64,000 nucleotides of DNA from Brevundimonas naejangsanensis. GTDB lineage: Bacteria; Pseudomonadota; Alphaproteobacteria; Caulobacterales; Caulobacteraceae. The notes below the pieces were generated by a model, which had not been told where the DNA came from, ran no database searches, and saw only the letters and a list, made by a program, of their open reading frames with translations. A program made the translations under genes and the position numbers. Location of the stretch: assembly GCF_003627995.1 (NCBI RefSeq), contig NZ_CP032707.1:186001-250000 (forward strand). Reading direction: 5' to 3'. Below, piece after piece: positions 44,732-54,088 of the stretch. The stretch's first letter is position 1; each line of letters starts with the position of its first letter.

Positions 44732-46437
44732 CGGGCAACGAGCAAAGGCTGGGCGGAGCCTGGCTCCGATTTCGCGACTATGCGGTCATCCTGGCGCTGG
44801 GCCTGGCCGAGATGACGGCCATCGGCGGCATTATCGCCCTGGTCTGGCTGATCGTGAACCGCATTACGGCTTCGCCCCTGGCTGCCGCGTCGGCCTTTCC
44901 GCTGATCGGCGCCCTGGGCGTGGTGATGGTCGTCAGCGCGGTGCTTCGCGCGCTTCAGTTCGCCGTGACCGAACGCATCGGCCTGATCCTGGCGCGCCGC
45001 CTGCGCATGCTGATCTACGACCACATGAGTGGCATGACGCCCAAACAGATTCAGCACCGCTCGCGCGGCAGCCTGATCCTGCGCCTCACGGGCGACCTGA
45101 CCATGTTACGGACCTGGATCAGCCGGGGGATCGGCCGCGGCATCATCGCCGCGATGATGGTGGCGGGCGGCATGGCCGTCCTGGCCTTCATCAGCGCCAA
45201 CATCGCCGCGGTCGTGGCCTTGATCTTCGTCGTCGGCCTGGTGCTGTCGGTGTGGGCGGGAAAGCGACTGGCGCGGTTGACGCGGAGGGTCCGGCGTCGC
45301 CGCTCCCTGCTGACCAGCAACATTGACGAGCAGATCAACGCCCTGTCGGTGGTCCAGCTCTTCGGGCGCTCGAAAGGCGAACGTAGCCGCCTGGCCAAGC
45401 AGAACGATGGCCTGACGGACCTTCTGGTGCGCGAGGCCACGGTGCGCGGGGTGTTGCGCGGCATTTCCGCAGGCGCCGGCTGGGCCACGATACTGGCGGT
45501 TCTGGCCCTGGGGGCCCTGGACGTCGCCCGGGGGCAGCTGTCGATCGGCGCGCTGGCTGCGGCGGTCACGGCGGTCCGCTTCATGAGCAATCCCGTGCGC
45601 ACCCTGGGGTTCGCCCATGACTACTGGCGACGGGCCCAGATTTCGCAGCGCAAGCTGCAGGACTTCATGGCCAGCTCCAGTCGCAATCTGGAGGGCCCCG
45701 CGGATGAGAAGCTGCGCGCGCGGCGCGGACGGATCCAGTTCCGCGACGTGATCGTCGACGGCGTGCTGAACGGCTTCACCGCCACGGCCGAGGCGGGACA
45801 GCATATCGCCATCATGGGAGCGACGGCGGTCGGCAAGTCGACCCTCCTGGGCGTAGCGGCCCGCATTGTCGAACCCGCGTCGGGCGAGGTCGCCATCGAT
45901 GACCAGCGCCTGGCCGATTGCTCGCCCCTATCGATCTTCGCTCGACTGGGCGTGGTGGGGCCGGATCTGCCGCTCATGCGCGGGACGCTGCGGCGCAACC
46001 TGACCTATCGCGACCCCCTGGCCCCAGAGGAGGAGATCCGACAGGTCATGGCGGCGTGCCGCCTGGACATTGTTCTGGGCCGGTTACCGGGCGGGATGTC
46101 GGCCTGGATCACCGAGGGCGGCGCCAATCTGTCGCTGGGGCAGCGCCGCCTTGTGGCCTTGGCCCGAGCGATGCTCGGACGCCCGCCGATCCTGCTTCTG
46201 GACGAACCGCTGGTCAGTCTCGACGAGGAGTCCCGGCGGATCGCCCAGGAGGCGTTGCGACGTTACAAGGGCACGGTGCTGATGGTCACGCATGACCCCG
46301 CGGTCGCCGAACTGGCGGACCGTGTCTGGCGGCTGGAGGACGGGCGGCTGGCCAGCGACATGGCGGGCGACGAATACCGGGCGATGCGACGAGCCGACGA
46401 GAAGCTGGCGCGACGCGCCGACCTCGTGATCTCATAG
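44728..46437 (+). CDS. ABC exporter, fused transmembrane and ATPase domains
   Basis: A 569-residue half-transporter. Six predicted membrane helices lie in residues 15-310 and the nucleotide-binding domain in about 330-560. Seen: Walker A GATAVGKST near 362-370, a Q-loop-like region, signature NLSLGQRRL near 467-475, Walker B ILLLDEPLVSLDE near 487-499, and the H-loop MVTHDP. Note GQRR in place of the common GQRQ, and P-L-M in the loop after the Q region. Such half-transporters dimerise to export peptides, lipids or polysaccharide precursors. The gene is coupled to the P-loop protein upstream and followed by a hydrolase after 9 bp. Confidence 0.93.
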   Translation: MTGNEQRLGGAWLRFRDYAVILALGLAEMTAIGGIIALVWLIVNRITASPLAAASAFPLIGALGVVMVVSAVLRALQFAVTERIGLILARRLRMLIYDHMSGMTPKQIQHRSRGSLILRLTGDLTMLRTWISRGIGRGIIAAMMVAGGMAVLAFISANIAAVVALIFVVGLVLSVWAGKRLARLTRRVRRRRSLLTSNIDEQINALSVVQLFGRSKGERSRLAKQNDGLTDLLVREATVRGVLRGISAGAGWATILAVLALGALDVARGQLSIGALAAAVTAVRFMSNPVRTLGFAHDYWRRAQISQRKLQDFMASSSRNLEGPADEKLRARRGRIQFRDVIVDGVLNGFTATAEAGQHIAIMGATAVGKSTLLGVAARIVEPASGEVAIDDQRLADCSPLSIFARLGVVGPDLPLMRGTLRRNLTYRDPLAPEEEIRQVMAACRLDIVLGRLPGGMSAWITEGGANLSLGQRRLVALARAMLGRPPILLLDEPLVSLDEESRRIAQEALRRYKGTVLMVTHDPAVAELADRVWRLEDGRLASDMAGDEYRAMRRADEKLARRADLVIS

Positions 46438-46446
46438 GGGCTTGCG

Positions 46447-47319
46447 ATGGAGCGGCGAGCACCTGCAACCAAGACCGAGCTTCGCTGCCACCTCTATCTG
46501 CCCCCGCGTCCCCAGCGGCCGCTGCTGGTCCTGGCGCACGGCGTCACCACGCGTCCCGAACGCCTGATCGCCTACGCCGCTCCGCTCGCCGCGCGCTTCG
46601 GGGTTCCCTTGCTGGCTCCGGATTTTTCGGGACCGGGCTATTCTGGCTTCCAACAACTGTCGGCGAACGGCCGGGCGATGGAGGCCGCCAGAGCCCTGTC
46701 GCGGGCGGTGGAGCGCACGCGCAGACAGAACGGCCTCGCATCTGGTCCCTTTGACCTGATGGGCTTCTCCGCGGGAGCGCAATTCGCCCATCGTTTCGCC
46801 ATCTGCTTTCCCGACCAGGTGCGGCGGGCCGTCGTGGCCTCGGCCGGCTGGTACACCTACCTGGACCCGCGCCTGGCCTATCCCCAGGGCATCGCCCGCC
46901 TGGGCGGCCACACGCCGTCGACAACCGATGCCTTCCTGCGCCTGCCCATGCTGGTGGCCGTCGGCGATCAGGACACCGGCAGAGGACGTCATTTCAGGAA
47001 TGATCCCGATGTCGATCGCCGTCAGGGCGTCCATCGCCTGGAACGCGCCCGACGGTGGTTCAAACACCTCTCACAGGAGGCCGCGCGGCGCGGCATCAAG
47101 GATCAGTTCGAGTTTCGGCTTCTCTCCGGCGTCGGCCATTCTCTGAAACAGGCCATCCTCGTCGGCGATATGATGAGCGTCAGCTTCGAATTCCTGATGC
47201 GGCCCGACAGCCAGACCACGGCAACCGCAACGACGTCTGATCCGTACTTGAGCGCGCTCGACCTCAACCCGGAAAATGAAAGACTGAAATCAATATTTTT
47301 TCATAGAAGCACCTACTAG
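46447..47319 (+). CDS. Alpha/beta hydrolase
   Basis: A 290-residue hydrolase: oxyanion region VLAHGVTTRP near 28-37, nucleophile elbow GFSAGAQ with serine near 107, an acid candidate in GDQDTG near 176-181 and catalytic histidine in SGVGHSL near 233-239. No signal peptide is seen, so it acts in the cytoplasm. The C-terminal 45 residues beyond the fold are of a different, more hydrophilic composition. By position it could remove or transfer an acyl group on the product handled by the ABC exporter. Confidence 0.87.
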   Translation: MERRAPATKTELRCHLYLPPRPQRPLLVLAHGVTTRPERLIAYAAPLAARFGVPLLAPDFSGPGYSGFQQLSANGRAMEAARALSRAVERTRRQNGLASGPFDLMGFSAGAQFAHRFAICFPDQVRRAVVASAGWYTYLDPRLAYPQGIARLGGHTPSTTDAFLRLPMLVAVGDQDTGRGRHFRNDPDVDRRQGVHRLERARRWFKHLSQEAARRGIKDQFEFRLLSGVGHSLKQAILVGDMMSVSFEFLMRPDSQTTATATTSDPYLSALDLNPENERLKSIFFHRSTY

Positions 47320-47403
47320 AATGCGATCCGGCAAAGAAACACTGATAAATGCAATACTCAGTACATGGCGTTTGGGATCTTATCTTTACCCCTAGGGGGC
47401 GGC

Positions 47404-48309
47404 ATGAACATCAAGTCCATCACTCAGCGCCTGATCTGGCTGGCCACCACGGCCGTCGCCGTCGGGGCGGCCTCGACGGCGACGGCCCAGGATTATTTCG
47501 GAAACATATCGGCGTCGGGCGTGTACGCTGAGGGCGCGAAGCTCGCGGACGACGAGGAGGACAGCAACCGGTCCGCCATCATCCTTAGAGGCGACGCCGG
47601 GGCGCGCTGGAGGCGGGGCGACCACACCACCCAGCTGACGATCTCCAGCAACTATTTCAACTATACGGACGAGGGGCGGAAGGACCGCTGGAACAACGAG
47701 ATCGAATTGACGCACGAGATCTCGCTTTCCAAGGCAGTCACCCTGGACCTGAGAGCGGCCGTCGGCGCCGACTATTCCACGCTGGAATACCGATCAGCGG
47801 ACCAGCTTACGCTGGGCGCGGAGATCTCCTATCGGCCCCGTCGCGAGCACCGGTTCGGCGCACGGGCCGAGTACCGCCGTCGTGAATATGACGATCCGAC
47901 CGGCGCTAGCGGCGACGCGCCCTTCGTCGAGGTCAGCTACCGCTATCAGCCCAGCAACATCCATCGCTTCGACATGGAAGCCCGTTACGAATGGGTCGAC
48001 ACGAACCTTCCCGTCTTCGATTACGACCGTCAACGACTGACGGCCTTCTACACGCGTTCCTTCGGCCGCCAGAACCGGTTGCGGCTGGGGGCCGCGCTCC
48101 AGAACTGGGAATATGACACCCGCCAGGTCAGCGGCGGCGGCGAACGCCTGCACAGCTGGCGCATCCAGCCCCAGGCGCGCTTCATCCACACCCTGGCGAA
48201 CGATATGAGCATAGAGGCGGAGTATCGTCGCGACTTCCGCCGCTCCAACGACAGCACCCAGGAAGAGGACGGCAATCGCTTCTCCCTGACGCTGCGCAAA
48301 CGGTTCTAG
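47404..48309 (+). CDS. Outer-membrane beta-barrel protein
   Basis: A 301-residue exported protein: signal peptide with probable cut after TATAQ near 27, then alternating hydrophobic/polar beta-strands (LRGDAGARWRRG, LTLGAEISYRPR, FGARAEYRRREY) and a C-terminal phenylalanine (RKRF), the outer-membrane sorting signal. It resembles the BBP2-type porins found beside polysaccharide export genes. The ATG at 47404 follows TAGGGGGCGGC and starts the leader; the longer frame has no leader. It is the last plus-strand gene of the cassette and may form the exit channel. Confidence 0.85.
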   Translation: MNIKSITQRLIWLATTAVAVGAASTATAQDYFGNISASGVYAEGAKLADDEEDSNRSAIILRGDAGARWRRGDHTTQLTISSNYFNYTDEGRKDRWNNEIELTHEISLSKAVTLDLRAAVGADYSTLEYRSADQLTLGAEISYRPRREHRFGARAEYRRREYDDPTGASGDAPFVEVSYRYQPSNIHRFDMEARYEWVDTNLPVFDYDRQRLTAFYTRSFGRQNRLRLGAALQNWEYDTRQVSGGGERLHSWRIQPQARFIHTLANDMSIEAEYRRDFRRSNDSTQEEDGNRFSLTLRKRF

Positions 48310-48312
48310 GCC

Positions 48313-49461
48313 TCAATCCGAACGCAGCTGGATGAACCGACCCAGGTCGTCCTCCGAGGCGCTCATCCGAGCGCGCGTGGCGGCGTCGGCCCGCGCCGCC
48401 AGCGCATCGAACACGCGTCTGAACTCTTCGGCGGACGCGAGACGTGGCTGGAAATCGGTCACGCGATTGTTCGACAGGATGGGGTAAAGGCGAACCTCGG
48501 GGCCGCTGCCGTTGTCCGGAAACAGCAGATCGACGGCGAGGCTGAACGGCAAGACGTTGCGATATCGGCTGAACCGCCCCGGCGAGTTGAACATGAAGTT
48601 GCCCACCCCATAAAGAATCCAGCGATCGCGATACCGCTCGATCTCCTGAAGGACATGACCGTGGTGGCCGATGACCATGTCCGCCCCTGCATCCAGCAGG
48701 CCCCGCGCCAGGGCGACCTGTTCGTCGGATCGCCATTGGTAGTTGGCGCCCCAATGCGGGAAGGCGATGACGAAGAGCGAGGGGTAGAGGCGACGGAAAT
48801 CCTCGGCCGCGCTGGCGAAGGCCGCCACATCCAGCCGATTGGCGCCGGCGCGCCGGTCCGTGGCGTAGAAACGATACCGCTGGTCGTAACGGCGACGGTA
48901 TTCGAACAGGCCGAACACGGCGATCGGCCGCGCCGGCCCATGGACCGAAGCCGGAATAATCAGCGGGCGGGCGGCGCTGTCCGCATTCTCGCCGGCGCCG
49001 AACCACTGGATGCCATGTCGGCGCAGGGCCTCGAATGTATTCCTGAGGCCTGCCTGGCCGAAGTCCAGCGTATGGTTGTTGGCCAATCCGACGGCGTCGA
49101 CCCCGTGCGCCCGCAGTTGCTCGGGGGCTCGTTCGACGTCCGACCAGTGCAGATAGGCCTTGCCCTGAAGGACAGGCCGCCGGTCGTCGGTAAGCGGAGT
49201 CTCAAGGTTCAGAACCGTATAGTTGGCCCGCGCGATCAAAGGGCTCAGCCTTTCCAGCGAGTGGCCATAGCTGAAGGCGGCGACCGACGTGGTCGTCCTT
49301 CCGTCATGGTCAAACCGATAGTTTTCGCCGAAGCTGGTGTCCCCGCCGAGAAGCAGTCGGAACGGAGCGCCGGAAGGGGGTTGCAGCGATGCGCGAGATG
49401 TCGAGGCGATCCCGCCGAAAGGCAAGGACAGGGCAGTGATCAACAACGTCCGTCTGAGCAC
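48313..49461 (-). CDS. CapA-like protein (poly-gamma-glutamate/polymer capsule metallophosphatase fold)
   Basis: A 382-residue exported protein of the CapA/PgsA family. Seen: a signal peptide near 1-24, LLLGGDTSFGENY near 36-48, LNLETPLTDD, LANNHTLDFGQAG and GHHGHVLQEIERY near 273, the histidine-rich metal-site segments of the fold. CapA proteins accompany poly-gamma-glutamate synthesis in Gram-positives and occur beside other surface polymer genes; the CapB/CapC partners are not seen here. The start is GTG at 49461. It is convergent with the beta-barrel gene, 3 bp apart, so the five genes make a compact cassette. Confidence 0.9.
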   Translation of the reverse strand: MLRRTLLITALSLPFGGIASTSRASLQPPSGAPFRLLLGGDTSFGENYRFDHDGRTTTSVAAFSYGHSLERLSPLIARANYTVLNLETPLTDDRRPVLQGKAYLHWSDVERAPEQLRAHGVDAVGLANNHTLDFGQAGLRNTFEALRRHGIQWFGAGENADSAARPLIIPASVHGPARPIAVFGLFEYRRRYDQRYRFYATDRRAGANRLDVAAFASAAEDFRRLYPSLFVIAFPHWGANYQWRSDEQVALARGLLDAGADMVIGHHGHVLQEIERYRDRWILYGVGNFMFNSPGRFSRYRNVLPFSLAVDLLFPDNGSGPEVRLYPILSNNRVTDFQPRLASAEEFRRVFDALAARADAATRARMSASEDDLGRFIQLRSD

Positions 49462-49663
49462 TGGGCAACGCCTTCAGCACGGTGAAATTGGTGCGACGCC
49501 AGAAGATGAGGCGGCGCTTTGCAATGGCGCACCGCAGCACCATTAATGACATGGTTTCCGATTGGTTTCCCATTGAAAAAAGGAAATGCGGGAACGGATG
49601 GCGCTGCCTTTTCCGGGCAACCCAGCGAAGCTGCCCCCGCACGCCGAAAGCTCCAAACCACAA

Positions 49664-49692
49664 CAGGCCGGCCCGCTGGGCGGACCGGCCTG
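49664..49692 (-). terminator. Hairpin after the TonB-dependent receptor gene
   Basis: CAGGCCGG...CCGGCCTG stem with a 13-base loop, just after the minus-strand receptor stop at 49721. On the transcribed strand it is followed by TTGTGGTTT, a weak T-run. The 259-bp gap from 49462 otherwise shows no gene. Confidence 0.55.
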
Positions 49693-49720
49693 CTGCTTGC
49701 CTCAGGGACGTTGATCGCCC

Positions 49721-52700
49721 TTAGAAGCGGATGTTGAGGCCCGCGACCACGCGGCGGTCGGTCAGGCCATTGTAGCAGAGCAGTGCATCGTCGTTGATGC
49801 AGTACTCGTTGGCGTCTTCACGGGTGAGGTTGATCGCCTCGACGCCGACGCTGGCCCAACGGTTGATCTCATAGTTGACGCTGGCGTTGAGCTGGCCGCG
49901 GTCGTCGCTGACGCGCGGAACGTCGAAGGCCGAGGTGAAGGCTTCGGTGTTGATGAAGTCGGAGCGCCAAGTGTAGCGCATCCGCGCGCTCAGACCGCCC
50001 CGCTCGTAGAACACCGTCGCGTTGTACGCATACTTGGACAGGTTCTCCAGCTCGATGAGATCCTGGGGCAGAGGGTCGAAGCCCAGGTCCCGGGTCGTGT
50101 TGCGCGTCAGGCCGATGGTCCGGTAGTTGGCGACGTTTCCGCCGGTCTTCTGATAGGTGAAGTTGCCGATGAAGCCGAAGCCGGACATCCAGCCCAGGCG
50201 GTCCTCCCACTGCGACAGGTCGTACTGGAACGCCGCCTCGACGCCGGTCTGGGTCGTCTCGCCGTCGACGTTGAAGGTCGAGGTCAGCGGCACGCAGATG
50301 CCCGTCTGACCCTTGGCCGGGTTGTTGACGTTGATGATGGCGATCGGGTTGTAGATGCCGCCGCCGGGGCAGGCTTGATCGCGGCTGCGGTTCACCACCC
50401 CGTTCACGGCGTTGTCCGGCGGGCTTTCCGTGACGCTCGCGAACAGGTTGTCGCGGACCTTGTGGAAGACGCCGAGGCTGATCAGGCTGGACGGGGCGAA
50501 ATAGTATTCGGCCGACAGGTCGAACGACAGGACCGTCTCCGGCTCCAGGTTCGGGTTGCCGCGGTTGACCGCGGTGTTCTCGCTGGTGGCGAAGGTCACC
50601 GAGGACGACAGGCGGTTGAAGTCGGGACGACGGATGTCGCGGGCGACGCCGGCGCGGACGATGACGTCCTCGCGCGGTTCGGCGACCAGGTTGAAGCGCG
50701 GCAGCCAGAACTCATAGGAGGTGTTGTGCACCGCCCGGGTCGAGATTCCGCCGGTCGCGATCGTGTTGCCGACCGAGCTCAGGTCGGTGCTGACATAGCG
50801 CACGCCCGCGTTGCCGCGCATCGGCACGCCGAAGGCCTCGGTGTCGAAGTTCGCCTGCAGGTAGGCGGTGCTGGTGTCCTCGACGATCTCGAAGAAGGCG
50901 CTGGCCTGCGACGTCGGCTCGCCGATCAGCGGGATGTTGGCGCCGTTGGCGCTGTTGCTGGCCGCGATGGCGGCGTTGAGCTCGGCCAGGGTCCCGGCCG
51001 GATCGCGGAAGGCGCGGGCGCCGTCGATGATCAGGAAGTCCGAGAAGTACAGGCGACGGCCATCCGCCGCGTTGAAGTTGTTCGGGCCGGCGATCAGCAG
51101 GCTCGAGAAACGGTCGCCGCTCGGCCGGAAGAAGGACGAGTTGACGTTAGTGAAGTTCGTCGTGCCGGTGACGTTGTCGTTGAGCACGCTCGTCTCGTTC
51201 CAACGCAGACCGGCGTCGATCGAGGTGATGAAGGGCAGGATGCCGTCCGTGGCGTAGGAGACGTCCAGGCGCAGCGCCTTTTCCTCGTTCTCACGGATGC
51301 TGCGGCCCTGGGCCACCTGTTGCAGGCGGTAGTTGGCCGGGTCGAGCAGCTGGGCCGCGCTGGGCGTCGAGGCCTGTCCCTGGGCGATGCCGAACTGCAG
51401 GGTGCCGCCGGTCAGGTCGAACTCAATCGGCACGCCATTGGCCAGCGACACGCCCTGGACGGGCTGCGGCCCGTTCGGATTGACGAATTCCAGCGTCGTA
51501 TTGAAGCTCGGCAGGGTCGAGTCCGAGGTCGACAGCGACGCCTGGCCGCTGACCGTCAGCCGATCATGATCCCATTGGCCGCCCAGGGCGAACACCTGGC
51601 TCTCGGTCAGGCGCGATCCCGTGTCGCTGGTGGTGCGCAGATAGGGCGCCAGGTTGCCGTTCGTGCGCGGCAGGATGATGCCCGACTGGGCGGCCTGGAC
51701 CGAGCCCAGGTTGATCGTGCCGTTCGGCCCCTGGACCTTGCCCAGGTTGACCGTCTCGAACGAGGTGTTCTTGGTGTTGTCGACCACGCCGTTGTCCGAC
51801 ACGGTCGAGATCTGGACCGTCGAGCTCTGTTCGGCGCGCTGCTGATCGTTCAGCGTCATGTCGAAATAGAACTTCAGGTTGTCCTTCGGCTTCCACTCCG
51901 CCGAACCCGAGAAGTTCTTGGTCTCGTATTCGAAATTATCCAGGTCCTGGTTGAAGAACTGGATGCGCAGGAAGGGGAAGGCCTCGGCGCTGGCGCGGCC
52001 CGAATTAGGCGTGACGACGGCGTCGCGGTCGACGCGCGGCCGGAAGGCGGCGACGTCCTGTTCAGCGTAGCTGAAGCTGCCGACCAGGCCGAATTCACCG
52101 AAATTCGTGTCCCAGCGCTTGCCCATGGTGCCCGAGTAGCGCGGGGTCAGGGTGTCGGACAGGTCGCTGTATTCCGACTGGGCGCGGAAGGCGATCAGGG
52201 GTTCCTTCAGGTCCAGCGGACGGATGGTCCGCAGGTTGATGGTGCCGCCCACCGAGCCTTCGATGGTCTTGGCCTCGGGCACCTTGATGACCTGGACCGA
52301 GCTAATCATCGAGGCCGCCAGGTCGTCGAAGCTGATGCCCGAACGGCCCGAGCCCGACCCGACCGTGGAGACGCCGTTGATCTCGACCCGGTTCGCGTCC
52401 GTGCCTCGGATCTGCACGCCGCGCCCGACGCCCGCCTCGCGGGTGATCTGGATGCCGGTGACGTTCTCGAGCACTTCGGCCAGGTTCTGGTCCGGCAGCT
52501 TGCCGATGTCCTCGGCCTCGATGACCTCGACCAGGTTGTCGGCGTTGCGCTTCTGCGACAGGGCGTTCTGCAGCGACGCGCGGATGCCGGTGACCACGAT
52601 CTCGTCGACCTGGGTGGCCCCCCCGTCCTGCCCCGCATCGACGCTCTGCGCGAACGCCGGAGCGGCGATCATGATCATCGCCGTCGTCGTCAGCAGGACG

Positions 52701-52756
52701 GTCGTCAGTCGTTTGCCCGAGCCCGAACGAGCTCCGGCATCCCCAAATTGCCTCAT
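49721..52756 (-). CDS. TonB-dependent receptor, probable alginate oligosaccharide importer
   Basis: A 1011-residue receptor: leader with AAPAFAQ cut near 36, TonB-box region VDEIVVTGIRASLQNALSQKR near 50-70, the plug (LAEVLENVTGIQITREAG) and a long barrel ending GLNIRF. The ASLQNAL...KLPDQNLAEVLENV pattern marks the carbohydrate-linked receptor subgroup common in Caulobacter and Xanthomonas. It lies in the alginate locus downstream of kdgK, and a GntR-type site lies 100 bp upstream. It probably moves alginate oligomers into the periplasm for PL17. Confidence 0.92.
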   Translation of the reverse strand: MRQFGDAGARSGSGKRLTTVLLTTTAMIMIAAPAFAQSVDAGQDGGATQVDEIVVTGIRASLQNALSQKRNADNLVEVIEAEDIGKLPDQNLAEVLENVTGIQITREAGVGRGVQIRGTDANRVEINGVSTVGSGSGRSGISFDDLAASMISSVQVIKVPEAKTIEGSVGGTINLRTIRPLDLKEPLIAFRAQSEYSDLSDTLTPRYSGTMGKRWDTNFGEFGLVGSFSYAEQDVAAFRPRVDRDAVVTPNSGRASAEAFPFLRIQFFNQDLDNFEYETKNFSGSAEWKPKDNLKFYFDMTLNDQQRAEQSSTVQISTVSDNGVVDNTKNTSFETVNLGKVQGPNGTINLGSVQAAQSGIILPRTNGNLAPYLRTTSDTGSRLTESQVFALGGQWDHDRLTVSGQASLSTSDSTLPSFNTTLEFVNPNGPQPVQGVSLANGVPIEFDLTGGTLQFGIAQGQASTPSAAQLLDPANYRLQQVAQGRSIRENEEKALRLDVSYATDGILPFITSIDAGLRWNETSVLNDNVTGTTNFTNVNSSFFRPSGDRFSSLLIAGPNNFNAADGRRLYFSDFLIIDGARAFRDPAGTLAELNAAIAASNSANGANIPLIGEPTSQASAFFEIVEDTSTAYLQANFDTEAFGVPMRGNAGVRYVSTDLSSVGNTIATGGISTRAVHNTSYEFWLPRFNLVAEPREDVIVRAGVARDIRRPDFNRLSSSVTFATSENTAVNRGNPNLEPETVLSFDLSAEYYFAPSSLISLGVFHKVRDNLFASVTESPPDNAVNGVVNRSRDQACPGGGIYNPIAIINVNNPAKGQTGICVPLTSTFNVDGETTQTGVEAAFQYDLSQWEDRLGWMSGFGFIGNFTYQKTGGNVANYRTIGLTRNTTRDLGFDPLPQDLIELENLSKYAYNATVFYERGGLSARMRYTWRSDFINTEAFTSAFDVPRVSDDRGQLNASVNYEINRWASVGVEAINLTREDANEYCINDDALLCYNGLTDRRVVAGLNIRF

Positions 52757-52857
52757 TGCGTGCCTCCCAGCCGCGCTTCTTTTTGTTGGCTGAACGCTGG
52801 ATTGGCCTTACCCATCTGTCAACCCATTTTCAGACCAGATGCTGATCATTTTCCAGA

Positions 52858-52878
52858 CCAACTGTCAGGACCAGTTGG
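52858..52878. promoter_or_regulatory. Putative GntR (FadR-type) operator before the alginate receptor
   Basis: CCAACTG-N7-CAGTTGG inverted repeat, embedded in a stretch with four GACCA copies (52832-52895). It shares GACCAGTTGG with the site at 61991-62008. The gap 52757-52978 holds no gene. Confidence 0.55.
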
Positions 52879-52978
52879 ATAAGTCACCCAGACCAGCCTC
52901 TGATCCAGCCGTCACTGACGGCCCGGGCCGGACGGCCGGGCGCGTCGTCGACGCCCTCTCCCTTCGGACCGGCGGGCG

Positions 52979-54088
52979 TCAGCGGCTGCCGCCGCGCTCG
53001 CCCCGGATCAGCGCTTCGATCTCGGCCAGGTTGGTCTCGGCGTTGTCGCCGGGCGTGGTCATGGCCAGCGCCCCGTGGGCGGCCGCCAGCTCCACCGCCC
53101 GCTGGGCGCTCTCGCCGGCCATGAGCCCGTGGATGAGGCCCGAGGCGAAGGCGTCGCCGCCGCCGACGCGGTCCAGGATCTCCAGGTCGGGCCGGGCGAT
53201 GGAGACGTACCGCTCGTCCCGCTCGTGGAAGACGCCCTGCCAGCCGTTGACGGTGGCGCTCTTCGGATCGCGCAGGGTGTAGGCGACTCCCCTCAGCTGC
53301 GGGAAGGCGTCGAAGGCCATCTGCGCCGCCTTGGACGGCGGCCCCGGATCGGTCGGCCAGGCGCGCCGTCCGACCTCTTCGCTGACCAGGCCCAGGCAGG
53401 CGGCCAGCCCCCGGTCATCGGCGAAGACCAGGTCGCATTCGGCCACGATCGCCCGATTGACCGCGCGCAGGGCCTCGGGGTCCGGATGGCTGCGCCACAA
53501 GCTTTCGCGATAGTTGAGGTCGTAGGAGACGGTGACGCCGAGGCGCCGCGCCGCGCGCACGGCCGTCAGGGCCGTCTGCGCCGTCTCCGCCGACAGGGCC
53601 GCGAAGACCCCGCCGGTGTGCAGCCAATGCGCCCCGCTCGCGCCCAGGACCTCGTCCCAGTCGAACGCCTGCGGCTCGAGCGCCGAGGCCGCCGAATGCG
53701 CCCGGTCTGACACGCCCTGGGGCGGGCGGACGCCGAAGCCGCGCTCGGTGAAGTTGAGGCCCATCCGCGCCTCGCGCCCGACGCCGTCGTAGTCGCGCCA
53801 GACGATGGCGCCGACGTCCACGCGCGCCTGGGCGATCAGGCTTTCGGCCAGCGCCCCCAGGGGGTTGCGCGGCAGGGCCGTCAGCACCGTCGTCGGCCGC
53901 CGGAAGGTCCGGCTGAGCCCGCGCGCGACGTTGTACTCGCCCCCGCCCTCCCAGACGTCGAAGGCGCGGGCGCTGCGGATACGTCCCTCTCCGGGATCGA
54001 AGCGCAGCATCACCTCGCCGAGGGCGGCCAGGTCCCACCGCTTGCCGCCGCCGACAGGCAGCGCCCACGAACGCGCCACCCCGCTCAT
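52979..54088 (-). CDS. kdgK: 2-keto-3-deoxygluconate kinase (PfkB family)
   Basis: A 369-residue ribokinase-fold kinase converting KDG to KDPG, the entry to the Entner-Doudoroff route from alginate. Seen: GEVMLRFDPGEGR near 24-36, GGGEYNVARGLSR near 47-59, SYDLNYRESLW, and the PfkB signature 2 as DRVGGGDAFASGLIHGL near 307-323 with the catalytic aspartate in GGGD, where GAGD is usual. The ATG overlaps the SGNH hydrolase stop (ATGA). Substrate assignment rests on family pattern plus the alginate context. Confidence 0.9.
   Translation of the reverse strand: MSGVARSWALPVGGGKRWDLAALGEVMLRFDPGEGRIRSARAFDVWEGGGEYNVARGLSRTFRRPTTVLTALPRNPLGALAESLIAQARVDVGAIVWRDYDGVGREARMGLNFTERGFGVRPPQGVSDRAHSAASALEPQAFDWDEVLGASGAHWLHTGGVFAALSAETAQTALTAVRAARRLGVTVSYDLNYRESLWRSHPDPEALRAVNRAIVAECDLVFADDRGLAACLGLVSEEVGRRAWPTDPGPPSKAAQMAFDAFPQLRGVAYTLRDPKSATVNGWQGVFHERDERYVSIARPDLEILDRVGGGDAFASGLIHGLMAGESAQRAVELAAAHGALAMTTPGDNAETNLAEIEALIRGERGGSR

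Noticed and set aside
48313..49461. Complete poly-gamma-glutamate capsule locus
   Set aside because: Only a CapA-like protein is present; no CapB ligase or CapC-type membrane protein was found nearby.
50375..52882. 835-residue open frame on the plus strand
   Set aside because: It is the reverse shadow of the TonB-dependent receptor: no ribosome site or domains, and a composition expected from antisense GC-rich codons.
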